Of a DNA stretch of 64,000 bases, positions 10,341-21,800 are shown one piece after another (position 1 is the first letter of the stretch; every line of letters starts with the position of its first letter). The stretch is from Pegea sp. RAD2-039 (Eukaryota; Chordata; Thaliacea; Salpida; Salpidae): the NCBI GenBank assembly GCA_034620365.1, contig JAQGEQ010000300.1, forward strand, positions 92,281 to 156,280. The letters run 5' to 3'. Under the pieces are notes generated by a model. It searched no databases, was not told where the DNA came from, and saw only the letters and a list, made by a program, of their open reading frames with translations. Made by a program: the position numbers and the translations under genes.

Positions 10341-10344
10341 TCAA

Positions 10345-10900
10345 ATCATTGTCGATAATTATAAACATCGTTTCAGCTTCTTCAAATTAGATACTTTAGA
10401 ATTTGACAGATTAAATACGAGTTAATTCTTATTTTCAAAATTATCCACAATTTAATTGACATTCAGTTTGATGACTTCTTTTCTATTAGTACTTCCCTCA
10501 AGTTATATCAACTCAGAAGACACCCATTACACCTTAATAAGCATATATCACCTGGTACGTTAATCAGAGTAAATTTTTTTTCATATCGCATAATTAATAC
10601 ATGGAACCAGCTGCCATCAGACATTGTCATGTTGGAATCACTCGCGTTGTTTAAGCAGAAGTTGAACCGTTTTAATATTGCGCATTTCTAAACAGTATTG
10701 TTTTCTTTTTTTAATATTACCATAATTCTATGTAATTGTTCACTGTTATATGTTTTGGGGACTACTGAAATGTCATGTGTTACATCTTTTACTTTCTATA
10801 TTTTTGACTATATAGATGTTATTTGTGAGGATGTGTGTTAGCGAGAGGTGCTCTCTTCAGGTACCATCCTTCGCATTTATTGAAATAAATCAATAATAGC
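10345..10900 (+). mobile_element. CR1/jockey-like LINE 3' end
   Basis: Decayed end of a non-LTR reverse transcriptase ORF. A readable stretch ends in INTWNQLPSDIV, then an FKQKLNRF segment and TAA at 10,689; the WNxLP motif is typical of the C-terminus of CR1/jockey-type ORF2. The 3' UTR has GTGTGTTAGCGAGAGGTGCT and ends in an AATAAAT-type tail near 10,897. The 5' part (HRFSFFKLDTLE-like) is shared with the longer copy at 39,335. Confidence 0.75.
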
Positions 10901-12360
10901 AGAGTTAAGAATGTGGGCACTTAAATGGCCAAAGATTCGTTTATAAAAAAATTATCTTTATTAAAGGCAACAGCTGATAGAGCTGATAGAGATTTTAGGA
11001 TAAGAAGAAGACTTTTATCAAGCAGTGACTTTTGAGAATGGCCGGTAGAACGACTAACACTTTGGTGCTGGCCCATCGTTCAAATCTGAAATAGAAGCAG
11101 TAAATTCAATGAAACTTATAGATGAGAACCAAGTGGAACCGATAAATGCAGCCTTTAAGAGTAGAGACTAAAAAGAAGGCCGAAACAAAAAAGCATAATT
11201 TCTACTGCATCAGATATGAGATCAAAAAAAAGATCCATATTTACTGGCTGCAATAAAGATAGCATTGTAGCCTTGAATCTAGCTTTTGAAGAAAGTAGGT
11301 AAAAACCTAATGCTTTCAGTCTGCAGAACAAGAAAAAAATCTTTGCTGACTCTAATCAGAAATTATAAAACAAATCCAGGCGTTCTAATCATGATGAAAA
11401 ATAATTTAGAATTGTCGATTCAGTAAAAGATGATTATTGAAAAAGGATGCTGATTTACGAGCTGCAAAAAAGGGAAAAAAGCAAAGCTAAGATTTTGCTA
11501 AAACTAAAGCTGTGACAAAGAGGAATTTGGAAGCAACCACAAGCCACAACTTGATATAACATCCGGTTGAAGACAGTGCAACCGAAAAACTCACGGATTT
11601 TCATTTAGCTCTTTCTGCCGATTCATCAGTGATCGGATCTGGTAATGACATAATAGTTTTTGGCAAACAAAGTTTTGGTTGGAAGTTCATTTCATCACTC
11701 ACTTCATCAATCTGTTTTAATTATAAGCTTCAGCTTAATACAATTATCTATGATTTCCATTTTCCGCTGAAATAATTTCTTATTTAAACTGTTGCACTGT
11801 TTTCACTCATTTGAAATTGGTTCATATCTAAAAATCGAATGACTTCATAGTTAGTTTGCAAAGGTGATTTGCTTCATGATTGTATCCTGTCCATATCACC
11901 ATTACTCCGTAACACATAAATGAAGCCTTAAAGACAATAGAGCTTGAACTACTTGAAAGACACAGCTTTGGAAGTTTAAAGCAAAAATTTGTTTCAGATA
12001 AACGGAACTGATTATGTTTTTTAACTTAAAAAAAAATATGTTTTGTTTTTGGATTGTAAAACAGCTTTTGCAGCTTATATATACGGCATAATAAAGAAAT
12101 AATTAAGAGAATTAAACTAGTTGAAATATACATTAGAATATCAACGAAGAATAAAGTACAAAATTATTGATCGAGCTAGGAAAAATTGTTTTAAGTAACT
12201 CTATACAAACTTTATATATGAAATTAATTTAATTAAAAAAAATTGTCTGCAAACTGTAAAGCATTTTTATGTCTCAAGTTGTGACTAATAGTAAATACTA
12301 TCCCTTTAAAACTTTGATAAATACAACCCCTTCGGAAAAACAAGTTGTATAGGATTTTAT
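10901..12360. other. duplicated non-genic segment between two LINE 3' ends
   Basis: Matches 25,630-27,720, but lacks about 650 bp present there (break at about 11,157). Short decayed reading frames only; I recognise no domain. It lies between convergent LINE 3' ends and may be an unidentified dead transposon. Confidence 0.4.
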
Positions 12361-12559
12361 TTATTCATTTGTTTATTTCCTACACCAAACGTTATAAGGG
12401 GTTTATGAAACAACCATTTATTCTTAACACATGTTTTCAAAATAACTATAGTATAATAAAAATAAAAATATAGACAAAGATTGATATACTACTTGACAGT
12501 TCATCAGTCTCTATACAATATAGAAGTGCATAATTACATTGCATTTATTAAAATGAATA

Positions 12560-12960
12560 AATAAACTATATGGAGGGTGTCTGAAGAAAACACAATCCGC
12601 TAACACACATTAATACAACATCACAAATAATAGTATTAAATTAGAAATATAGAAAGCAAAAGGTGTAACACATGGCATTTCGGTAGTCCTCAAAGCATAT
12701 AACAATTGTGTGAAATGTTAATAATATAAAAAAATGAAAAAATCGCAGTTTAGAAATGCAGTGTTGGCAATATTATAAAAGTTCAACTTCTTCTTGAACA
12801 ACGCGAGCGACTCCGACATGACAATGTCTGATGGCAACTGGTTTCAAGTACTAATTGTGCAGTATGAGAAAAAATTCAATCTGAATAATGTATCAGGTGA
12901 TATGTAATGTGTGTCCTCTGAGCTGATATAACTTGAGGGAAGGACTAATGGAAAATTATT
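12560..12960 (-). mobile_element. antisense LINE 3' end
   Basis: Reverse-complement relative of 10,520-10,900: tail AATAAATA, the CTAACACACATT block, then the FKQKLNRF and WNQLPSDIV region on the minus strand, ending near the CTCAAGTTATATCAG block. Frame broken. Confidence 0.75.
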
Positions 12961-13080
12961 AAATAACGCTAAATAACGCTAAATAACGTTAAAACCTTGT
13001 AAAATCGTTATAACCGTGTGAGAACCTTAAAATCGTTAGAAAACGTTAAATAACATTAATTAACGTTAAATAACTTGATG
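12957..13080. repeat. short AACGTT-type tandem repeat
   Basis: Degenerate 11-bp units of the TAAATAACGTT type at the LINE junction. The equivalent site at 28,325-28,435 has fewer leading units. Confidence 0.6.
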
Positions 13081-13713
13081 TTTTGGTGATACATAATTAC
13101 AGAAAAATTACATAAAGCATACCTGGCTACTTTGTTTACTGAGATGTGTTTTTGATAGTTGAGTGGTTGTAGAACCTCTCATCTTTCTTTTAATTTTTTT
13201 CTTTATTTTTATCTTACAAATTAGTCAGCAAAGAAAGTAGTTTCAGACATTGCTTCTTGGACAATTTTATAACAACTTGAAAACAGTTTATAAAATTTCT
13301 TTTTAAAACAATTGGACGGTGTATTAAATCAAGCGGTAAGCTTTTGGTTTAGAAAAATATCGTAACAGCAGAAAAATGGTAATATGCTTACTAAACATAT
13401 GATTATTATCCACCCCTGCATTACATTTCATATTAAAGTACAAAAGTAAACTTAGACTTATATATAAAAATCTGTTTGAGCAAAGGTTGAGTAATATAGA
13501 AAGTAATAACTCTATTTATGATATTGCTTTTTTTGTGGAAAAAATCATTTAAGTTACTTTTCACAATATTTAGAAAATATTAATTTAAGCTACAGAGTAT
13601 TTAATTCGACTAACGATTTTGAATACTTGTAAACTCACTTTGTTAGTTTTAAACTCCGTAGATCAAAACTTTTGTTTTTCTGAAAGTTAAGATGTTTTGA
13701 TTTTGAGCATTTT
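13081..13713. other. spacer upstream of FLYWCH-like ORF
   Basis: Near-identical to 28,436-29,069. It may hold promoter or 5' exons of the downstream gene, for example a GTAAGC donor-like site near 13,338, but nothing firm. Confidence 0.4.
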
Positions 13714-13914
13714 ATGAGTTTTTTGCCTACTTTAGCCAAAAAAGGCCATGTATTTATGTTTCAGGGCAAAAATTTTAAAGATTTAGTTATTTCCTATGTA
13801 GATGATTCAACTGGATTCAGATGGACTGATGCTGTAATTTACGGGCGTTGCAGGAGCTGCCAGAAGAAAATTGATCACTATTATTTAAGTTATCTTAAAT
13901 TAAAAGCTTATTAG
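13714..13914 (+). CDS. small FLYWCH-like zinc-finger ORF, copy 1
   Basis: 66-codon ORF. The KKGHVFMFQGKNF start, aromatic FRW and GRCRSC cysteine pair followed by DHYY resemble a FLYWCH-type zinc finger, but the usual final His pair is not clear. It lies 480 bp upstream of the acceptor of Q-gene D and is duplicated at 29,070. Copy 2 reads past this stop, so the exon may really end earlier. It could be the 5' exon of gene D or a transposon remnant. Confidence 0.35.
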   Translation: MSFLPTLAKKGHVFMFQGKNFKDLVISYVDDSTGFRWTDAVIYGRCRSCQKKIDHYYLSYLKLKAY

Positions 13915-15060
13915 TTTTATCAATGTGATGTTAACTTTATAACTTTTTCTATTAAACTTTTTTTATTAACGAATGGTTTGATCAAGCTTACATTCGAAAT
14001 ATTTCATTTTTTAATATTATTTTTTATAATATCTATTAAATGATTTAATATTTTTAAGGTTCACTGTTTGTACCTATGCCTTAGCAAAACTTATTTTAGA
14101 GATTCGATACTAAAGAAATTTTTCTTAACAGATTATTAAAGTTTTAAAGTATTTAAAATTTAAGAACTTTAAAATAACGTCAGTCAAATTTTGTACATCT
14201 ATTTTTTACTGAGAGATAATTAAGAAAAAGATTTAGATAAAGAAAGTGAATTATGTAAGAAAACAAAAACGTTATAAACAAAATCGTTAAACAGTTTTAA
14301 AATATTGATAATTACAATAACTGTTAGTATTGTTACTTTTACTAAGAATTATAGTTTAATAAGTTAAAAATAAATCAATTTTTTTTCTAGGGATGGAAAT
14401 GACTTCCCTCAAACTAGAATAGAAGAAAAGAAGCAAGAAAGACGAGAACTAGAAAGACAAGAACGAGAAAGACAAGGAAGAGAAGGACAAGAACGAGAAG
14501 GACAAGGACGAGAAGAACAAGAACGAGAAGGACAAGAACGAGAAGAACAAGAACGAGAAGGACAAGGACGAGAAGGACAAGGACGAGAAGGACAAGAACT
14601 AGAAACACAAGAACTTGAAAGACAGCAATGGGAAATACGAGAGTTTCAAAGCAAAGTGCTACAGATGCCACAACTTCACCTAAAAAGACAAAGACAACAG
14701 GAAATACAAGAACAGCAACTGCAAGAAAGACTACTGCAACGACGTCTGTGGGATATACGAGCGTATCATCGACAACAGAATCTACAATTACAGCATCATC
14801 ACCAACATAGACAAGATCACCAAGAGAGACAAGAACAACAGTACCAGGAAGAACAACAACATTTGTGGAATATAAAAGAGTATCAAAGACAATTGATACA
14901 ATTGCAACAAAGTTACCAACAAAGTCAACAACGTTATCGTGAAAGACAAGAACAACAAGAAATACAAAAAGAGCAGCAGATGGAGCGGCAGATGCAACGA
15001 AATCTGTGGGAAATACAAGATTGTAGACTACATGTGCTACGATTGCAGCAACTGCAAGTA

Positions 15061-15272
15061 CAACAAGAAGGACAACATCAAGAAGGACAACAGAAGGACA
15101 ACAACAAGAAGGACAACAGCAAGAAGGACAACAGCAAGAAGGACAACAGCAAGAAGGACAACAGCAAGAAGGACAACAGCAGAAGGACAACAGCAAGAAG
15201 GACAACAGCAAGAAGGACAACAGCAAGAAGGACAACAGCAAGAAGGACAACAGCAAGAAGGACAACAACAAA
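15061..15272 (+). repeat. 15-bp EGQQQ array, unit D
   Basis: About 14 units with two frame-changing units (AACAGAAGG at about 15,091; AACAGCAGAAGG at about 15,181). Confidence 0.85.
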
Positions 15273-15587
15273 GTAGTAGGCAGGAAGCTGGACAAAAACA
15301 GCGGCAGGAACTACAAGGCTATCAACAATATGTACTACAATTACTACAACATCACCTACAAAAACAAGAACAACAAGAAAGAGAAGAACAACGAAAAAAA
15401 CAAGAAGAACAAAAAATACAGCAACGTCATCGTGAAAGACGAAAACGACGAGAAAAAAAAGAACAGCAGAACCAGGAACAACAACTACAACAACTTCTTT
15501 TAAAAATACAAGAGTATCAACGACAACAAGAATTGATATTTCAACAACGTCACCGAGAAAGACAAGAAAAACAAGAAAACCACCAAC

Positions 15588-15808
15588 AACAACAACCAGA
15601 AAGGCAACCAGAACAACAACAACAACAACCAGAACAGCAACCAGAACAACAGCAACAACAACCAGAACAGCAACCAGAACCACAACAACAACAACCAGAA
15701 CACCAACCAGAACAACAACAACAACAACCAGAAAGGCAACCAGAACAACAACAACAACAACAACCAAAACAACAACCAGAACAACAACCAGAACACCAAC
15801 CAGAACAA
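15588..15808 (+). repeat. PEQQ repeat, unit D
   Basis: CCAGAACAGCAA / CCAGAACAACAA units coding PEQQ, PERQ, PEHQ and PEPQ; nearly pure CAA/CAG otherwise. Confidence 0.8.
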
Positions 15809-15979
15809 CAACTACAGCAATTTCTTTTAAAAATAGAACAGTTTCAACGACAACAAGAATTGATATTTCAACAACGTGACCGAGAAAGACAAGAAAAACA
15901 AGAAAACCAACAACAACAACCAGAACAGCAACCAGAACAACAACAACCAGAAGAGCAAGAAAGGCGAGAGCAACCATAA

Positions 15980-17539
15980 AGACAATCAAACTTAAAATGA
16001 TAACTAATGCTTAGAAATACATTTTTATTGAACATTTTATCTTCTGAAACTTCAAACTTTGTAACATTGACATTTAGTTCGTCTTATATGAAGATTTTAT
16101 TCAAAACTCTGTTCTATTAATATTTTTTTCGAAAAGTAAATGTAAAAGTTAATAAAATAGAAAATGTAAATTGCAAAACTGAAAAATATTTAATGATTTT
16201 ATATCAATTTATAAAAATATATAAATTTATTTATATTTATATATTTATTTATATTTATTTTAACGACATTTTTCAGCAACTTAAATTGACTTATAATTAA
16301 ATTAATGATTAAAGTGTCTTAACTGAAAAAAATGCTAATATTTACTAATTAAACTACAATTGATACATTTTGAATAGATAGTTAGACGTTTTAGTTCTTG
16401 ACACATACAAATTAACGAAAGAACTAGATAAAGTTTTTTGTTCTCATTTTTGTTATTAACATAACTTGTGTTTTTTGTATTATCAACTTAACTGTCGTGT
16501 TTGCTGATTTCTGATTCTTTAGATGAAACTTCTTATAAAATTGAATTTGGTCTTATGACATTTATGATAACGATTAGAATAATAAATCTAACTTAATATC
16601 AAAACCAAATTTAAGAATAGAAACTACAAATCGTATGAAAACTCATTTAAAAGTTTATAAAAAGTTTTTCATTTTCTTTAAAAAAATTAAATTAAAATTT
16701 GAATTATGAATAGAGATTACAAACAGAAGCATTCATATTAATTATTTGGTGGTTAAATATCTACCATTGAAATAAAGTTTGGAATAAAATTCAATTTTTT
16801 CAGTTTTTCGCAAATTTCTAAAAAAATAATTTTTTTAGATTACTTTTGGAACCAACTTGTTCAACGGACTGATAAGAAAAAGTTGTTTGTCAACTAAATA
16901 AGTTGAATTGTGTTAAACTACTAGTTACAATTTACTTGTATTTTGTTTTGATGTCTCATATTTATATAAATTAAACTTGTAAATTAGAAACAAGAGATAG
17001 ATAAAGTTCGATTAATTGTAGCTTAATATCAAGAAAGCTTTTATTGTACCACATTATTATTCATTAGATACAAGATAAAAGTTAGATAATTATTTTATTG
17101 ACAGAAAAAGCCTTGACTTGCATATATACTTGAAAATCTAATTTCTTTTATTCTATTTGGAAAAGAAAATAGAAAATAAATTTACATATCCTAGTAAAAG
17201 TATAAGTTGAATAAGTTTGGCTTTCTATTAAATACAACGTTGTGATATTAATAAACATCTTTATTATAAAGATTATATTTAAAAAACTGCATCAGAGCTA
17301 CCAAATATAAAAAGTAATTTGAAAACTGATTTTTCTTGACTCTATCACTAATAAATAGCAATTGTTGTCGGTTGTTTGTAGAAATAACAACTGTTTGTGT
17401 TAGTCTGGAAAATAATACTTCTTAAAAAGGTTTATTAAACTATTGTATATAAAAACTCACTTGCCAGTCACTAACCAGGTAACTTAGGACATTATCCAAC
17501 ATTTAATATATTAATTATTATTAGAGTTGACAAAATAAA
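15980..17539. other. 3' flank of unit D and tRNA-flank block
   Basis: AT-rich sequence repeated at 31,330-32,907, partly at 38,126-39,060, and inverted at 43,591-45,160. No coding signal. Confidence 0.6.
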
Positions 17540-17611
17540 CTCCCCGTCGGGGAATCGAACCCCGGTCTCCCGCGTGACAGGCGGGGATACTCACCACTAT
17601 ACTAACGAGGA
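17540..17611 (-). tRNA. tRNA-Asp (GTC), pair 2
   Basis: Same 72-nt sequence as pair 1; intact cloverleaf, followed on the minus strand by TTTATTTT. Confidence 0.95.
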
Positions 17612-17620
17612 CACAGAACA

Positions 17621-17694
17621 TGGCCAGTACGGGGATCGAACCCGCGACATTCGCGTTATTAGCACGACGCTCTAACCAACTGAGCTAACCGGCC
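17621..17694 (-). tRNA. tRNA-Ile (AAT), pair 2
   Basis: Intact; 9 nt upstream of the Asp gene. Confidence 0.95.
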
Positions 17695-18014
17695 ACGAGA
17701 AATCCTCTCAAATTTGTTATTTATTCCAAATATTTTTACTTTTATTTGAAACTTATTCTTTCTAGGAAATCAAATGGAAAAGTAGAAATTGTTTTCTTGA
17801 AGTTTCTGATTTTATTCAATTTAAAATATTTTTAAGTGACATAAATAAATAATTATAAGTTTAATAATTACATATATTTTATATAAAGTAGATATCTTTA
17901 TATTATTGAAACAATCTATTTTAATAAATAATATTTTTTGAAGTTTATCTTATTTTGTTTCTTAATACTAAAATATTTCTAATTTATATTTTAAATTTTA
18001 TTGAAATCATCAAA

Positions 18015-18235
18015 TCATTGTCGATAATTATGAACATCGTCTCAGATTCTTCAACTTAGATACTTTAGAAATTCGACGGATTAAATACGAGTTAATTCTT
18101 ATTTTCAAAATTATTCACAATTTAATTGACCTTCAGTTTGATGATTTATTTTCCATTAGTACTTTCCTCAAGTTATATCAGTTCAGACGACACACATTAC
18201 ATCTTAATAAGCTCATATCACCTGATATTTAGGCT
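18015..18235 (+). mobile_element. LINE RT C-terminal remnant
   Basis: Reads NYEHRLRFFNLDTLEIRRI then ending near HN, matching the RT thumb region of the copy at 39,760-39,850. Truncated at the CTCATATCACCTGA block. Confidence 0.65.
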
Positions 18236-18431
18236 CAAAGGCTTACGCAAATATAGCGATTGAAGATAAATAAGATAGCGCGTCACGAACAATTATTATG
18301 AATGAAGAAATATGAAAGATGGGAAATATTTGATAACAGTAAAGATTTGGTTAAGATTCGTAGTTTTGTGAGTGATATCAAACAATGAAAGTAAGTTACA
18401 AGTAAAAAAGAGGTTAGAAAACGTTCTAAAC

Positions 18432-18600
18432 TCAATAAACATCAAAACTTTTATGTAGTATGTGCGTTGTTCTCAATTTGATATTCAGCTCCTTGATTTT
18501 TTCAAAGTATTTTTTAATGAAGTTTTCAAATTCTTTTGATGTTATTCCTAATGCACCAATCACAAATGGAAGTATTTTAGTATTCACATAAAATAATTAA
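18432..18600 (-). mobile_element. R2-like retroelement C-terminal fragment, copy 1
   Basis: Minus frame reads KILPFVIGALGITSKEFE, then a lysine-rich stretch and RTTHILHKSFDVY before TGA. The VIGALG...THILRK pattern is typical of the C-terminus of R2/endonuclease-type non-LTR RT proteins. It matches 33,798-33,965 and 37,549-37,715. Confidence 0.5.
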
Positions 18601-18885
18601 ACTTTGAATTAACTAATTTATTAAGTTCAATCTGTTTTGAAATTTTTACTTCTTTAAAAACTCGAATTACTTATTTAAATATAAACTGTTTAATCTGCTG
18701 TTTAAAATAAAACAAAAACTTGATAAAATCATAAATATTTTACGAAGAATAACATTTATTTGTAAACGAGAAATCCATTTACAAACAACAATTAACTCGA
18801 CAAAACTTCTCAAAATACAAGAAGTTTGTTTATTTGTTTATCAGCAGATCTAAAAAAATGTTTCCAATTCAGTTCCATCATTCAA

Positions 18886-21800
18886 CTACATCTTCTGAAA
18901 ATAAAAAATTGAATAAATAAACAGAAGTTTTATTTTCATTTAAAATTAAAAAAAATTTTATAAAATGTTTTAAATTGATTTTTAAAATGCTAAAATAATT
19001 TTTCACAAATATAAAGCTTCCAAAATAAAATAATTTTAAAATAAGTAAATCATATAAAATATCAATTTTTAATTTACATTTTCTTACGCATCCAAAAGTA
19101 AAAACTCGAATCAGAAAGTTTCTAACTCTCTTCTTCTTCTGCAAAATAATTCATTAAATTTATTATTTGACTTATTTCATGTTAGAAAATCAAATATTGT
19201 TAATTTAGAAAAATGAAATTCAAAGAAATCAAAATTCTTTCTATAGAAATTAACTACTTTAATTTTCTTTAATTTATATTTAACATCATGTATTAGTATC
19301 AAGTTTTATTGTATAGTGTTATTATTAAATATTTTAATTTATTTTTAACATCATGTATTAGTATCAAGTTTTATTGTATAGTGTTAGTATTAAATATTTT
19401 AATTTATATTTAACATCATGTATTAATCTTCACTTACAGATAATTTTTTGATGGAATCTTTCTTGATTGTGTTAACTACGTTGGCCTGCATTGAACAATT
19501 TACTACTTAATTTGAGAAACATCAAATTTGAATATAAATATTAACTTATTAACAATAATTTCAATCAATTTTATATCTAAATTATAAATATAAATTAAAT
19601 GACAAAACTTACCTTTCTGCTTTCAACATTTATATTCTTAGGTTTTTCATCTGGGATATTTTGAACCTGAATAAAATCGATTAAGATTTATATGAAGGTG
19701 AAAACAAAAATATTAATTTCATTTCGAAGACATACTTTGTAAAAGTTGTCTAAAGTAGTGACAATAATTTTATTAGTTTAATTTTCTTACTGAAATATTA
19801 AATAGGATTAATAATTAAATCAGATTAAAACTTATCAAGTAAAAGTAATATAATATCAAAATTAAATCACAACTAACTGGTTTGCTTTCAACATTTTGAA
19901 TATTTTTATTTTCATCTACGCTTTGTTTCTGAAAAATTAAAATAATAATAATTATTTTTTGCAAACACTAGATTAAAAGCAGCAGAATTACAAACATTAA
20001 AATATTAAATAATATTTTCTTTTAAAATTCAAAAATTTTACTAAAAATGAGAATTAGTTTGATTAATTTAACAACAAATTGAAGTTAAATAAAAATTTAG
20101 ATCAGTAAAAATTATTTCAAATATTTTAATTGAAAGAAAACTATTTTGTATTCAATTTAAATAATTCATAAAAACAAAAGAAATTAGGTTTATATCAAAT
20201 TAATATTTACCAAAACTGGATTCACCAAATTATTGCTGGTTTCTCCGCTATCAGTTTCCTAATAAATATAAGTTTAAGCTTTCAAATTATGTTTTCTTTT
20301 ACGCCAAAAATTTTGATACAAATGAAAGTTTGTTTTAATAAGTTTAGTAAAAATCGAAGTTAAATCTAAAAGTTTTAAATCTGAAAAACTTATTTCAAAT
20401 CATTTAAATGAATAAACTATTTTATCTTCTAATGTATAAATATGACAATTTAGTAAGTTCTTGAAAAGAAATTAAAATGGTTTACTCTTTGTCTGAAAGC
20501 AATCAAACCAGTTTCAATCCAATTATCTTCTGTATCCTACAAAATTTCATTTAATAATTACATCATTAACTGGTATTTAGATCTTTAATAACTAGATTTA
20601 TACCATTCTTAACATTTTAAATCAAAATAAATTTGTTTTTAGATAGAAGAAGAAATGGAAATAATTATTTTTCACTTACTGTATCAGGTTCTGAAAATAT
20701 CGAAGTGACTTCACTTTTTATTTCATCATTTTCAATCTAAAATCATAAATAAATATTTTAAATAAATTGTAAGAAGGCAAAATTATATCTAAAAAACAAA
20801 AGAAATTAGGTTTATATCAAATTAATATTTACCAAAACTGGATTCACCAAATTATTGCTGGTTTCTCCGCTATCGGTTTCCTAAAAATCACAATTTTATC
20901 TTTTATCTTTTGAAAGTAGCAAAAATTGAAACAAATTATTTGATATTTTTACAAGATTATCAATTATTTAATTTAATAATTATAACTTGGAATAAAATTA
21001 TAACTAAAAAAGTATATATTAAACTTAATAAACAAAATGGCTAATTATTTAAATCAAAAAACTGACATTGAATCTTAAATTAAAGTAAACTAAACTTAAA
21101 ATATTTATTTCTTAACACATACTAGCAGAAAGAATTATATTTTTATGTGTTTGAAATATTTTATTTGAATTTTTTATTTTGTGTCTCTGTATATTTGTTA
21201 TAATATTTTGGTCTTAGAAAAACTCATATTATTATTATTTTATACAATAAAAGCGAACGATACTCAAATTAGACAAATGCAAGTGAAGCAGCAAAAGAAG
21301 TAATATTTTGTTTCACATCAATTATTAAAATCAATTTAACAAACAAATGATAACTTGGTAATAGTCTTACCATCGAAGATACTGATGTAAGTGAAGTTGT
21401 CTCACTTGTATTATCTTCTATATTGTCCTGTTACAAATAAATGATTTAAATGAAAGTTTATATTATATTTATTTTATAATTAAATTTTAAAAATCTAATC
21501 TCACCATTAAACCATTTTTATTCTCGTTTATTTTGGCCAATTCTAAAACTGCCTCAATAACCTTAAATAAAATAATTTTAAATTAGAATCAAGAACAGAC
21601 TGAAATTAGAAGAAACAGAAACTCACGCTGGAAGCTATCGAATCATCATCATCTTCCGAATCAGACAACTGAAAGATATTTTTATGTTTAGATTTTTTAC
21701 TTCTACTTTAATTATTTTGTTGTAAAAGTATCGAAACTTTGATAAATATTTGATGTTAAACTGATTTAAATTTAATATGACCATTATTGTTTTCTTAAAG

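Larger units (their letters stand above)
14391..15979 (+). pseudogene. unit D Q-rich gene exon, frameshifted
   Basis: Exon start is set by the acceptor TTTTTTTTCTAG ending at 14,390; the first codons read DGNDFPQTRIEEKK, so an upstream exon must supply the rest of a split codon. Open through GQERE repeats and the conserved ATG at 14,656. In the EGQQQ array a 4-bp loss (about 15,091) and a 1-bp loss (about 15,181) move the frame to KDNSK, then RRTTA, ending at 15,276. The Q frame of the 3' half (15,277-15,979) is thus out of frame. That half has the KR-rich and LLLKIQEYQRQQ segments, a long PEQQ/PERQ region, a second LLKIEQFQRQQ segment and the ERREQP end. The exon may still make a truncated protein. 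The 3' flank is shared with E and the fragments at 38,126 and 45,100. Confidence 0.55.

Noticed and set aside
18878-19144. 88-codon minus ORF as a separate gene
   Set aside because: It is exon 19 of the micro-exon gene read through its GTAAGA donor into the intron.
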